Below are positions 1-7,373 of a DNA stretch of 13,063 nucleotides, one piece after another. The DNA comes from UBA1738 sp045577675 (GTDB lineage Bacteria > Bacillota > Clostridia > UBA1381). The DNA is taken from positions 1 to 13,063 of the forward strand of contig JAZNIV010000095.1 in NCBI GenBank assembly GCA_045577675.1. The letters are read 5' to 3'. Position 1 is the stretch's first letter. Every line of letters starts with the position of its first letter. The notes beneath the pieces are model-generated. The model was not told where the DNA came from, did not search any database, and saw only the letters and a list, made by a program, of their open reading frames with translations. The position numbers were made by a program, and so were the translations under genes.

Positions 1-1
1 T

Positions 2-1507
2 GAGGACGAAATCATCGAAAAGCTTTCGGAGCAGTTCCCTGACCTTTCAGAAACACTCGGCGAGCTTTTATACAAAATGCAGAAGGAAATCGTAAGAGCA
101 TGGCTCGTTGAAGGAAAGCGTGTTGACGGCAGAGGTCTTGACGAGATAAGACCATTATCCGCTGAAGTTGACCTGCTTCCGAGAACTCATGGTTCAGGTC
201 TTTTCACAAGAGGTCAGACACAGGTTATGACTGTTGCAACCTTGGCACCTCTTGCTGAAATGCAAAGACTTGACGGCATCGACACAGAAGAGTCTAAAAG
301 ATATATGCATCACTACAACTTCCCGTCATACTCAGTTGGCGAAACAAAGCCATCACGTGGTCCGGGACGCCGTGAAATCGGACATGGTGCTTTGGCAGAA
401 AAGTCACTCGTTCCTGTTCTTCCGTCAGAAGAGGATTTCCCATATGCAATCAGAACTGTTTCTGAGGTTCTTTCATCAAACGGCTCAACCTCACAGGGTT
501 CTGTCTGCGGTTCAACTCTTGCACTTATGGCTGCAGGTGTTCCGATTAAGGCCCCTGTTGCAGGTATCTCCTGCGGTCTTATCACAACAGATAACGGCTT
601 TACAACTATGGTTGACATTCAGGGACTTGAGGACTTCTACGGCGAAATGGACTTTAAGGTAGCCGGAACAAAGAAGGGTATTACCTCAATTCAGGTTGAT
701 ATTAAAAATGACGGTCTTACCTACGAGGTTATTGCCGAAGCCTTTGCTAAAACTAAGGCAGGTCGTGAAATGATTATTGATGACGTGCTGTTAAAGGCAA
801 TTCCTGAGGCAAGAGCAGAGCTTTCACCATATGCACCTAAGGTTTCTACAATGAAGATTGAGGTTGACAAGATTCGCGAGGTTATCGGTCAGGGCGGAAA
901 GGTTATCCAGAAAATCGTTGCCGATACCGGAGCTAAAATTGATATTGAAGAAGATGGCACAATCCACATCTTCGCTGTTGACCAGGCATCAGGCGATGCT
1001 GCAAGAGCTGCTATTGAGCTGATTGTTAAAGAGCCTGAGGTTGGCGAGGTTTATGAGGGAACAGTTAAGACTATTACCGATTTTGGTGCTTTTGTGGAAA
1101 TTCTTCCGGGCAAGGACGGACTTTGCCACATTTCAGAGCTTGATTATAAGCGTGTAGATAAAGTTGAGGACTATATTGAAGTTGGTCAGACACTTACCGT
1201 AAAGGTAATGAAGATTGACGAAAAAACAGGCAAAATCAGCCTTTCACACAAGGAAACAATGGAAAAGCCGGAAGGCTATGAGGAAAGACCTCAAAGACGT
1301 GAGGCCGGCGGAAATCGTGGACCGAGAAACAACGGCGGTAACAGACCACCAAGACGTGACGGTGAGTACAAGAAGCCGGAGCATCACAATACACCAAAGC
1401 CACAGCCAAAAGTTGAGGAAGTAAAGCCTGAGCCAAAGCAGGAAACACCTGCTGAGGTTAAATCAGAAGAAAAAGGCGGCTTTTTCAGTAAGCTTTTAGG
1501 TAAATAA
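2..1507 (+). CDS. pnp: Polyribonucleotide nucleotidyltransferase (PNPase), 5' truncated by window edge
   Basis: The protein degrades RNA 3' to 5' by phosphorolysis, releasing nucleoside diphosphates, and acts in the cytoplasm as a trimer. The frame is open from base 2, so the gene starts before the window. About 501 residues are visible, roughly the last two thirds of a ~700-aa family member. In partial numbering they are: the second RNase PH core, starting near residue 36 (RVDGRGLDEIRPL) with the conserved acidic stretches MDFKVAGT (D217) and VDIK; a KH domain around 283-345 with its GQGG loop at 296-299; an S1 domain around 347-418 (TDFGAFVEI, CHISEL, KISLSHKE). A charged, low-complexity tail of ~80 residues follows, rich in R/G/N and then P/K/E, ending in GGFFSKLLGK. 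The first RNase PH core and helical linker lie mostly outside. Identification is firm. The tail's role is unknown but such tails often bind RNA or partner proteins. Confidence 0.97.
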   Translation, partial: EDEIIEKLSEQFPDLSETLGELLYKMQKEIVRAWLVEGKRVDGRGLDEIRPLSAEVDLLPRTHGSGLFTRGQTQVMTVATLAPLAEMQRLDGIDTEESKRYMHHYNFPSYSVGETKPSRGPGRREIGHGALAEKSLVPVLPSEEDFPYAIRTVSEVLSSNGSTSQGSVCGSTLALMAAGVPIKAPVAGISCGLITTDNGFTTMVDIQGLEDFYGEMDFKVAGTKKGITSIQVDIKNDGLTYEVIAEAFAKTKAGREMIIDDVLLKAIPEARAELSPYAPKVSTMKIEVDKIREVIGQGGKVIQKIVADTGAKIDIEEDGTIHIFAVDQASGDAARAAIELIVKEPEVGEVYEGTVKTITDFGAFVEILPGKDGLCHISELDYKRVDKVEDYIEVGQTLTVKVMKIDEKTGKISLSHKETMEKPEGYEERPQRREAGGNRGPRNNGGNRPPRRDGEYKKPEHHNTPKPQPKVEEVKPEPKQETPAEVKSEEKGGFFSKLLGK

Positions 1508-1509
1508 GC

Positions 1510-1535
1510 AAAAAACGGGAGTAAAAAACTCCCGT
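1510..1535 (-). terminator. Rho-independent terminator of the phage late operon (minus strand)
   Basis: A perfect 8-bp stem (1515-1522 with 1528-1535, ACGGGAGT/ACTCCCGT) has a 5-base loop. Read on the minus strand the stem is followed directly by a run of five T (complement of 1510-1514), a classical intrinsic terminator. On the plus strand the stem is followed by CTAAACC, with no U-run, so it should not stop pnp transcription. It lies immediately after the pnp stop codon and would keep phage transcripts from running antisense into pnp. Confidence 0.7.
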
Positions 1536-1543
1536 CTAAACCG

Positions 1544-1573
1544 ACAAACCCGCCGCTTTTGCGGCGGGTTTGT
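1544..1573. terminator. Strong GC-rich stem-loop, probably a bidirectional terminator
   Basis: A perfect 13-bp inverted repeat (1544-1556 and 1561-1573, core AACCCGCCGC/GCGGCGGGTT) has a TTTT loop. The 3' arm ends in GGGTTTGT in either direction, so the weak U-tract sits inside the stem, a form common in Firmicutes terminators. It lies between the converging pnp and phage operons and could act on both. Confidence 0.65.
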
Positions 1574-1584
1574 GCATAATTCAG

Positions 1585-1612
1585 GCTGATGCTTTATGCA
1601 TCAGCTTTCTTT
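1585..1612 (+). terminator. Candidate plus-strand terminator overlapping the endolysin stop codon
   Basis: An 8-bp perfect stem (1585-1592 GCTGATGC, 1598-1605 GCATCAGC) with loop TTTAT is followed on the plus strand by TTTCTTT. This would act as a backup stop for pnp read-through. The endolysin stop codon (minus strand, 1603-1601) lies within the right arm, so the hairpin is also at the very 3' end of the phage coding region. Calculated stability and direction have not been tested. Confidence 0.45.
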
Positions 1613-2293
1613 GTCATATATTCCTGCACGGTCATTAATAACAAGCATTCTCATTAAAGTTTCTGACAAATTCAAGTTATCCTCTGCCATACCTGCAAAA
1701 ATACCCTTGTCCAAAAGCTTTTGAACAGTGGGTCTTGCCCACTTTGGAATATCAGCAGTATATTTATATATCCTTTCACTGTTATCCTTAAGCCGTTGTA
1801 CTTCCTGAACAAGTGCCTCAAAGGCCTTTTTTTCTTCTACCGTCATAGCTGCATCCTTCCATGTTTTAATAAAATTTTCCGGAGTCTTATACTGCTTTTT
1901 CAAAAGCTTTGTAGTACTTCCCCAGTCAGGGAGCTGAAAATGCGGCATATCCACCGGATTTTTCCAGTCGCCGCCCCATTCAAGTCCCAGCTTTTTTCCT
2001 ATTTCTCCAACCCTTTTAAAAAAGTCCCCTTCTGTATTATAAGCTCCTTTTCCGTCGGCACGGTAAAAATCAACTGCAACCCCCCACTGATGCATAGATG
2101 AAAAGCTTGTGCCTTTTGCGTTTGTAACTATCCTTCCGGCAGACGTACGTCCTTTAGCATAAAGCTTATTCTGTTCCTCTACCGTTCTAAGGCACTCTCC
2201 TATGCCGATTATAAGTCCGTTTTTTTCACACTCTGACTTAAGCTGTTTAACCTTTTCCCTAAGATACGGGTGTAAATCAGAAATATTCCTCAT
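1601..2293 (-). CDS. Phage endolysin, M15-family zinc peptidase with C-terminal SLH-like domain
   Basis: The predicted 230-aa lysis enzyme cleaves peptide bonds in peptidoglycan (L-Ala-D-Glu or D-Ala-D-Ala type carboxy/endopeptidase). The M15 signature is complete: SSMHQWGVAVDF gives H68 and D75 (H-x6-D), and WGGDWKNPVDMPHFQ gives D115 and the third zinc ligand H118. A linker (~145-175) leads to a C-terminal segment (~182-230, IPKWARPTVQKLLDKGIF) resembling the SLH-like helical wall-binding domains of clostridial lysins. There is no signal peptide, consistent with holin-dependent export. The start is set at the third clustered ATG (2293), because AAAAGG lies about 8 bases before it, whereas it abuts the first ATG at 2302. 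The start lies inside the 3' end of the holin gene (17-base overlap), implying translational coupling. Peptidase class is firm; bond specificity is not. Confidence 0.88.
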   Translation of the reverse strand: MRNISDLHPYLREKVKQLKSECEKNGLIIGIGECLRTVEEQNKLYAKGRTSAGRIVTNAKGTSFSSMHQWGVAVDFYRADGKGAYNTEGDFFKRVGEIGKKLGLEWGGDWKNPVDMPHFQLPDWGSTTKLLKKQYKTPENFIKTWKDAAMTVEEKKAFEALVQEVQRLKDNSERIYKYTADIPKWARPTVQKLLDKGIFAGMAEDNLNLSETLMRMLVINDRAGIYDKES

Positions 2294-2711
2294 CGTCATC
2301 ATCCTTTTTCAGAATATCAATAGCCCTTATAAAAACCTTCGGAAGCGGCATACCCATAAGCCCTGCATTTTCAATAACAGAAATTGCTTCATTAGCAATG
2401 AAGCCGATTATAGCCGTTGTCTTTATGTAATCCACACCCAGCGACACATCAAGCCTGTGTGCCACAAGGACAAATAAAAGTATCATACATTTTTTGCAAA
2501 GCCCTTCAAAGCATGAACTGCTGTCTACCGCACCGTTGACAGATTTCGGGCTGTTTTTAAACACCGCGGCAACGACTAACCCCATTACAAAATCAATAGC
2601 CATTAAAGTAATGAGTGTTGTCATATCCTTATCCCAGCCTCCAAAAAGCGTGACCGTACATGCACCCAACGCACCAAAAGCAGTGCAAGCTGCTGTTTTA
2701 ATCCCATTCAT
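2277..2711 (-). CDS. Phage holin (toxin secretion/phage lysis holin family)
   Basis: This is a 144-aa membrane protein with about three to four hydrophobic segments (roughly residues 5-24, 30-50, 74-88 and 97-115) and an acidic, hydrophilic C-terminus (KKDDDDEEYF). The motif FGGWDKDMTTLITLMAIDFVMGL at the start of the second segment is characteristic of the holin_4-type family. It would form lesions in the cytoplasmic membrane at the end of the lytic cycle so the endolysin reaches the wall. The start ATG at 2711 is preceded by GGAGGAATATAT, a good ribosome binding site. It directly precedes and overlaps the endolysin gene, the normal lysis cassette order. Confidence 0.88.
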   Translation of the reverse strand: MNGIKTAACTAFGALGACTVTLFGGWDKDMTTLITLMAIDFVMGLVVAAVFKNSPKSVNGAVDSSSCFEGLCKKCMILLFVLVAHRLDVSLGVDYIKTTAIIGFIANEAISVIENAGLMGMPLPKVFIRAIDILKKDDDDEEYF

Positions 2712-2743
2712 ATATATTCCTCCTGCAAGCTAAGTCTTTTCTC

Positions 2744-2872
2744 CTAAATAACACCAATGCTAAGATTAAATCCGTTAAAACTAAAGCCTGCTGACGTCAG
2801 GTGAGAAATCACTTCATTCACATCCTGTGCCGAATAAACCTCATTATCCATAAAACTGCATTTATACGCCAT
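2744..2872 (-). CDS. 42-aa N-terminal remnant of a phage baseplate/fibre-type structural protein
   Basis: This small gene starts 3 bases after the stop of the Gp37-like gene, with the strong site GAGGAGGT 6 bases before ATG. The product begins MAYKCSFMDNEVYSAQDVNE and ends ...FNLSIGVI. That beginning resembles, from memory of the families, the N-termini of much longer tail-tip or fibre-like proteins found at this position in clostridial prophages (pattern of KCSF-DNEVY-A-DVN followed by a LTS-G motif). Here the frame ends at a TAG after 42 codons. Only ~32 bases separate it from the holin, so no distal domain is present. It may be a deletion remnant or a genuine miniature protein; the intact ribosome binding site suggests it is still translated. 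It is too short for a function call. Confidence 0.6.
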   Translation of the reverse strand: MAYKCSFMDNEVYSAQDVNEVISHLTSAGFSFNGFNLSIGVI

Positions 2873-2875
2873 TTA

Positions 2876-3808
2876 TCAGACCTCCTCAAAAATGGGCTGT
2901 TCACCGCATGCCCCCTGTTCAAAGCGTATCTCAACACCGGAAATACGTTTTTTTACAGTTGTACGGTATTCGCCCTTAATTATCTGCACTCTCACAATGT
3001 CGCCCAAATTGTAATCTCTGCCAAGCATTGTATTACGAGCCTTTAGCGTGATTTCATTCTTTTCTGTCATTTTACCAAGACTGACTGCCGCTTCGCCGCT
3101 TGCTCTACCGTCAAGTTCTGCTTCCCAGCGATAAATGCCCGTTTTTTGCACATCGCCCTCTAAAACAGTACTTTCATAACCATTTTCGGTTTCCTTATAG
3201 AACCTACCGCAGGTTGCAAGCTCAAGAATATCTGCTAAAATTCTTGTATCATAAGCATTTTTGTTCGCCTCTGACATAATCAGGTCATTTTCACTGCCTT
3301 TTATAACATCAAACACCCATTGCTTAGCTGCAACATCAAATGTAACCCTATGCCCAAGCTTTTTCTGACTAAGACAATCGGTAACAACCTCAAGAGTTGT
3401 TGCCTGCCTGCTTTCAAATTCAATGCTTTCACCGGCATCAATAGTCCCTGTCACAAAATTCTCCACATCGGAAAATGCCGTATTTACAAATCCCTCCGCC
3501 AAAGCTCCTGCAGCTCCCGTAACAGTCTCAAGCTCAGGCGTTATCCGCTTTGACAAAAGCCAGTTGCAGGTCCGTCCGTAAATAACAAGCTCGTCCTTTA
3601 GCTCACTTCCTACAACAATTGCAGAAAGTCCGTCCTGCACCACAACTAAGTATCTGTTATCGGTAACAAGTCCTACAGCCTCTGAAGAGAGCGGAAGATG
3701 TGCCTCAAAGCTTCCGACACCGTTATAGTACACTGTCCACTTCGACCTTACAAGCTTTGGTTCTGCAAGAAGAAGATTAAATTCAAAGTCATAAAACAGT
3801 AACGTCAT
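2876..3808 (-). CDS. Tail-tip/baseplate protein, siphovirus Gp37-like (ReqiPepy6 type)
   Basis: The 310-aa protein sits directly after Dit, the position of the tail-associated hub protein (Tal/Gp37-like) at the tail tip. Family-like features are the N-terminal strand-rich region with FEAHLPLSS (~34-42), the conserved GRTCNWLLSKR (78-88) found in Gp37-like proteins, and LGRDYNLGDIVRVQ (262-275) in the C-terminal OB-like part. There is no peptidase or lysozyme domain and no transmembrane segment. At 310 aa it is compact and lacks the long C-terminal extensions that carry fibres in other phages. The start ATG overlaps the Dit stop in an ATGA junction, with GGAGGCGGTG upstream. Confidence 0.8.
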   Translation of the reverse strand: MTLLFYDFEFNLLLAEPKLVRSKWTVYYNGVGSFEAHLPLSSEAVGLVTDNRYLVVVQDGLSAIVVGSELKDELVIYGRTCNWLLSKRITPELETVTGAAGALAEGFVNTAFSDVENFVTGTIDAGESIEFESRQATTLEVVTDCLSQKKLGHRVTFDVAAKQWVFDVIKGSENDLIMSEANKNAYDTRILADILELATCGRFYKETENGYESTVLEGDVQKTGIYRWEAELDGRASGEAAVSLGKMTEKNEITLKARNTMLGRDYNLGDIVRVQIIKGEYRTTVKKRISGVEIRFEQGACGEQPIFEEV

Positions 3809-4656
3809 ATAAGCACCGCCTCCGAATATTTATTTGAATATCGGCAGATTACCGTAATTCCTGTATTCATATTGTTATTGATAACCTCAATTTCATTAAC
3901 TCTGGGATAAAGATGAAAGCCGTCAAAAAAGCTGTCGTCAGCAAGATATTTGAGCAGATTTTCGCCATCAGCGTTATAAATCTTTCTTTTTTCCACATCA
4001 ACAGTAATGCACTCACCCATAGCTCCGCTATAGTTAAATTTTAAACACTCACCGCTTGTGTGGTTATAAAGGGCAAGAATATTATCTCCTTTAGCTCCTT
4101 CATCAATTTCAATAAAGAATATAGGCTCTGCTTTAGCATTACCGGCATATCTAAGTTCGCTTTTTGATATTCTTTTTGAGAACATCCCCGGAAATGTGAA
4201 GCTTTTATCAAGAAGCGGAATTTCACGAAAAATCGCTACCTCTGTCCTGTTGCAATCCTCAAAATAAGGAGAATCGCAAATAAACTGAACAGTGAACAAA
4301 AGATATTTGCCCTTTCTTTCCCCCTGCAAAAATTCACAGCATCTTGCCTGAATTCTACGCACTCCAAAGGAAGATGTAACTTCCAGCCAGCCCTCCTCTT
4401 CAAGTACCGCGAGGCAAGACGAAAGCTCCGCGGCAAAATTTTCACCCATAGTAATATCGCCGCTTAGGGTTATTGTTCTTGCATTTCCCACAACCGATGT
4501 CGTCTCCTGACCGTCCTGACCTGCAAAACGTGCAGTGGTAAAGGTTTTGCCGCAAATGGCAAGTCCCTCAGCTGAGGTAATCCTCCACGGCGAATCGGAT
4601 TTTCCGCCCCCGAAGGTAATACTTCCCGTTTCGTTATAAAATTTAATACTAAGCAT
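3805..4656 (-). CDS. Distal tail protein (Dit, Sipho_tail family)
   Basis: The 283-aa protein probably forms the hexameric ring at the end of the tail tube to which the baseplate attaches. Evidence is the order tape measure - this gene - Gp37-like hub, its length, the N-terminal FYNETGSITFGGG region, and the mid-protein sequence YLLFTVQFICDSPYF (about 119-133), typical of Dit N-terminal domains. The remaining C-terminal part (from ~150) is predicted strand-rich and would be the galectin-like domain. The start ATG (4656) is preceded by AAAGGAGGTATA; spacing from the tape measure stop is about 10 bases. It overlaps the next gene by 4 bases. Confidence 0.8.
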   Translation of the reverse strand: MLSIKFYNETGSITFGGGKSDSPWRITSAEGLAICGKTFTTARFAGQDGQETTSVVGNARTITLSGDITMGENFAAELSSCLAVLEEEGWLEVTSSFGVRRIQARCCEFLQGERKGKYLLFTVQFICDSPYFEDCNRTEVAIFREIPLLDKSFTFPGMFSKRISKSELRYAGNAKAEPIFFIEIDEGAKGDNILALYNHTSGECLKFNYSGAMGECITVDVEKRKIYNADGENLLKYLADDSFFDGFHLYPRVNEIEVINNNMNTGITVICRYSNKYSEAVLI

Positions 4657-4666
4657 TATACCTCCT

Positions 4667-5785
4667 TTAGTTCACTCCCGACAGCCGTTTAACAGCTTCA
4701 TACCGTTTGATTTGTTCAACTGTATCGCTGCTGTCCGGCGACTGTATGTTATAAGATGTATTTGTTGTGTTATATGTAGTTTGGGCAGCAGGTGCATTAA
4801 GGTCAATACTAAGACTGTTATTAAACTCTTCAATCCTCGTTCTTATCGCGTCAAGCTGTGTTTCAAGGCCTTCTAAAAACGCCTCGCCAAACTTCTGTGC
4901 CGACAGGCTTCCGCTTAAAACAAAGCCTTCAGGTATTTCATAGCCTGCATCTGCCAGCTTTCTTTTCATATTATTTATTGCGTCGTTTAAGCCTTTTGCA
5001 AATTCATCCTCGTACTGGTCTGCTGAAATCCCCTCAGCAAGAGCTTTTTTAAGCTGCAGATTTTCTGCAAAGCTTGTAAGCTCTGTATCGGAGGAGGTCA
5101 AAAGAGCACGTATAAAGCTGTATCCGTCCTCGAAGTCGAATTCCTTAATTGCATCAAAAATACCATTTGACGCCTCACCGCTTACACCAAGCTCCGAAAG
5201 ACGTGCCTCAATTTCCTTTATCCCCTCACCATACCTTCTTATAATCTCTATATCATGCTCAAGATTGTGAAGAGTATAGTAAACATCGGTTTCGTCGCCT
5301 ATATGAACCGTGTTGGTGTTAAAAAGTCCGCCAAAATCATTAATTTTCTCGGCAGCCTTCTGCTGTCTTTTAACCACATCGTTAATTCTTTCCTCAGCAT
5401 AATCGGCAACCTCACCATAAAGCTTTGTTATATTTTCCTTTTCAGTTTCAAGCGTTTTTTTCTGATAGGAATAGATTTCCTCAGTATACTTGACCCAATT
5501 TTTAGTTCCGTAGGAAAAATATCTGTCCCTTAATCTCTCAAGCTGACGGTAGTATTCCGCCTCATTAATAATATCAAATTCTCTTTGATATTTAAGCTTT
5601 TCAAGCATAGCATTAAATGCTTCAACAACAAGCTTATCATTTTTTACAAGCCCTCCTGCAACATTTTGTGACAGGTATTTCCCAACATCGGGTATTTGCA
5701 GCTTTGTCTGTTTTTCAAGACTGCTTTTAAAGCTTGACACAATCTTTTCTGCAAGGTCATCAAATTTTTTTTCACCGTTTCCCAC
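4667..5785 (-). CDS. Short tail tape measure protein, resembling only the C-terminal part of longer homologues
   Basis: The 372-aa mostly helical protein lies between the Gp15 chaperone and Dit, the tape measure position. The segment REFDIINEAEYYRQLERLRD and the following helices (about 60-150, likely coiled coil) plus the near-terminal LSGSLSAQKFGEAFLEGLE (about 295-314) resemble, from memory, the C-terminal regions of clostridial prophage tape measure proteins that are usually 700 to over 1000 aa. The long N-terminal repeat region and the hydrophobic segments normally present are missing. There is no lytic domain. The start is a GTG (5785), with a TAA codon directly before it in frame and GAGGTGA a few bases upstream. 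The last ~45 residues are S/T/N-rich and then charged. It could be a true short ruler, an N-terminally deleted gene, or a tail accessory protein. Confidence 0.65.
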   Translation of the reverse strand: MGNGEKKFDDLAEKIVSSFKSSLEKQTKLQIPDVGKYLSQNVAGGLVKNDKLVVEAFNAMLEKLKYQREFDIINEAEYYRQLERLRDRYFSYGTKNWVKYTEEIYSYQKKTLETEKENITKLYGEVADYAEERINDVVKRQQKAAEKINDFGGLFNTNTVHIGDETDVYYTLHNLEHDIEIIRRYGEGIKEIEARLSELGVSGEASNGIFDAIKEFDFEDGYSFIRALLTSSDTELTSFAENLQLKKALAEGISADQYEDEFAKGLNDAINNMKRKLADAGYEIPEGFVLSGSLSAQKFGEAFLEGLETQLDAIRTRIEEFNNSLSIDLNAPAAQTTYNTTNTSYNIQSPDSSDTVEQIKRYEAVKRLSGVN

Positions 5786-5817
5786 TTAATCACCTCGTAT
5801 TCCTAAGTTATCTGTCC

Positions 5818-6396
5818 CTACATTACACTAAACAAAATCTCAGCGGCATCATTTTCCTTTTCAGCCTCAGTTCTGTTATCTGAAAGTGCGTAAAGCTCCT
5901 GAAGCTTCTGATAATATTTCCTACGTTCTTTGTCACTTATTTCGGCGACATTAACACCTCTTAACGCAATCATTTTCATCAGCCTTCTATTATCCTCAAG
6001 TCCGTTTAAAAGTGCCAAAAACACGTGCCAGTGCAAATATGGAACAGATAATAAATCTATTTGGTACTGCGTAAGAAAAGCCACATAAATATAGTCTGCA
6101 TCCTCTTCAAAGGAGAATACACGTTTTGCTGATTCTTTGCCGCCAGCATGTGGCTTTTCACGCAAATAAAACTCATACAGGGCAGAAAGTGCAGAAATAG
6201 CAGTGCGGGGCAGCATAACCGATTCCTCCTGCCTAAAACAAAGCTTAAATATCCGTTCGGTTTTATTTTCCGTCTTTATCTTTCGTGAATTTATTATTCT
6301 GTCAAACTCAAGCCACACCCGAAAATCGGTGTTAATCGGATAACTAACTCCATCTGCCACCACATAGTCAGCAAGCATATCTGTTAAAATGCTCAT
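5818..6396 (-). CDS. Gp15-family tail assembly chaperone
   Basis: The 192-aa protein resembles the bacteriophage Gp15 family, located between the major tail protein and tape measure, where tail assembly chaperones sit. The N-terminal DGVSYPINTDFRVWLEF (about 16-32) is the typical start of this family; the middle carries FSFEEDADYIYVAFLTQYQIDL (about 94-115), also family-like. The protein ends with a charged helix. The start ATG (6396) has AAGGAGG 6 bases upstream. No partner reading frame for a gpG/gpGT-type frameshift extension exists, as only 32 bases separate it from the tape measure gene. Chaperone function is inferred from family and position. Confidence 0.8.
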   Translation of the reverse strand: MSILTDMLADYVVADGVSYPINTDFRVWLEFDRIINSRKIKTENKTERIFKLCFRQEESVMLPRTAISALSALYEFYLREKPHAGGKESAKRVFSFEEDADYIYVAFLTQYQIDLLSVPYLHWHVFLALLNGLEDNRRLMKMIALRGVNVAEISDKERRKYYQKLQELYALSDNRTEAEKENDAAEILFSVM

Positions 6397-6433
6397 ATAA
6401 ATCCTCCTTTTTTGCCCTGTATTTTTTATGTCC

Positions 6434-6913
6434 CTATTCTTCTATAAAGCTTATTGTCTGCCAGTCATCATCGCTTGTTGCCGTTCCGAACTGCTTTTCG
6501 CCGGCTGCCTTTAAGCTACCGCTGCAGGTATAGGTATCGGCATCGTCACCCTCACCTGACGGAATAATTGAAAAATTTCTCTTAACCGCCTTGCAGCTAC
6601 CGTTTTCATCACAGGATGAAATATCAGCAATAACAATTATGCATTCCGTATCTGCTCCTGTCAGCTCACGGTCTGCCACATTACAAAAAACATTATGCAC
6701 GCTGTTTCCCGGCTCCACATCAAACTTATATGATATAGCCGGAGCATATCCGACAACGGCACTTCTTTCCATATCCTCATCAATATACTTTCTCGAATAT
6801 TCCTTTGGATTTTTTGAAACAGAAAGCTCTGTAAAGCCTGTCATACGCTTAAAAACCTTACTTTCGCCCTCTGTCACCTGCATAAATGCCAGCTTTTCAC
6901 TTCTTTTAATCAT
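6434..6913 (-). CDS. Major tail (tube) protein
   Basis: The 159-aa protein is expected to polymerise into the tail tube. The N-terminus MIKRSEKLAFMQV and the motif MTGFTELSVSKNPKEYSRKYIDE (about 24-46) are characteristic of a clostridial/lactococcal-type phage major tail protein family; later the AVKRNFSIIPSGEGDDADTY and GTATSDDDW regions also match. Predicted beta-rich, it has no membrane segment. It follows the tail terminator gene by 37 bases with AAAGGAAAGGG before ATG 6913. Position after the terminator and before the chaperone is the standard order. Confidence 0.85.
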   Translation of the reverse strand: MIKRSEKLAFMQVTEGESKVFKRMTGFTELSVSKNPKEYSRKYIDEDMERSAVVGYAPAISYKFDVEPGNSVHNVFCNVADRELTGADTECIIVIADISSCDENGSCKAVKRNFSIIPSGEGDDADTYTCSGSLKAAGEKQFGTATSDDDWQTISFIEE

Positions 6914-6950
6914 AAAAACAACCCTTTCCTTTTGCTATATTTTATGTTCC

Positions 6951-7370
6951 TTATCTTTCCTGCCTGTATAAAAGGCGAAATTCTATCTGCAGCCTTGCAC
7001 TGTCGATTGTGCTGTCAAACATTGACCCGCTTGAAGTAACCTCAATACTTTCCGGAAAAAGATGGCTATTCTCAAGCTGCGGCAGATTTCCAACCATATT
7101 TTGCTGCTCAACCCAGCCTTCAATCTGTTCCATCAGCTCTGCCGCCTCTATATTAAACTCCGGCACCTCATCATAGCTGTCACGTACAGCAAATATAAAG
7201 CAGCACTGCTTTAAGGCCCCGCCGTCGCAATATCTTTTTACAACAGGCTCCTTTGCAACCTGTTCAATGGAATAACAAACAGGCTTGCTTCCCAGACAGT
7301 TAATATTAATACTGCCATTTTCAAGAAGCGGACAAGTCAACATAAAATCTCTTATCTTATCAATAATCAT
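6951..7370 (-). CDS. Tail terminator / tail completion protein (minor capsid-type)
   Basis: The 139-aa protein with N-terminal MIIDKIRDFMLTCPLLENG resembles a family found upstream of major tail proteins in clostridial and lactococcal siphophages and often labelled minor capsid or tail completion. Family-like features are the VKRYCDGG segment, the central amphipathic helix EAAELMEQIEGWVEQQ, and the C-terminal DSARLQIEFRLLYRQE strand. It would cap the tail tube end facing the head. The start ATG at 7370 is 3 bases after the preceding stop, with GGAGGT overlapping that stop codon. Family is likely; exact role is inferred from order. Confidence 0.7.
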   Translation of the reverse strand: MIIDKIRDFMLTCPLLENGSININCLGSKPVCYSIEQVAKEPVVKRYCDGGALKQCCFIFAVRDSYDEVPEFNIEAAELMEQIEGWVEQQNMVGNLPQLENSHLFPESIEVTSSGSMFDSTIDSARLQIEFRLLYRQER

Positions 7371-7373
7371 AGC

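Noticed and set aside
234..662. 142-aa plus-strand open frame inside pnp (and the 101-aa minus frame 313-618)
   Set aside because: Both lie fully inside the conserved RNase PH core of pnp, which reads in a different frame with clear family motifs; the alternative products have no recognisable pattern.
1510..1535. First hairpin after pnp as the pnp terminator
   Set aside because: On the plus strand it is followed by CTAAACC rather than a U-run; the T-run is on the minus strand.
5786..5870. Search for a gpG/gpGT-style frameshift at the end of the Gp15 gene
   Set aside because: Only 32 bases separate Gp15 from the tape measure and no downstream open frame of useful length exists to be joined.
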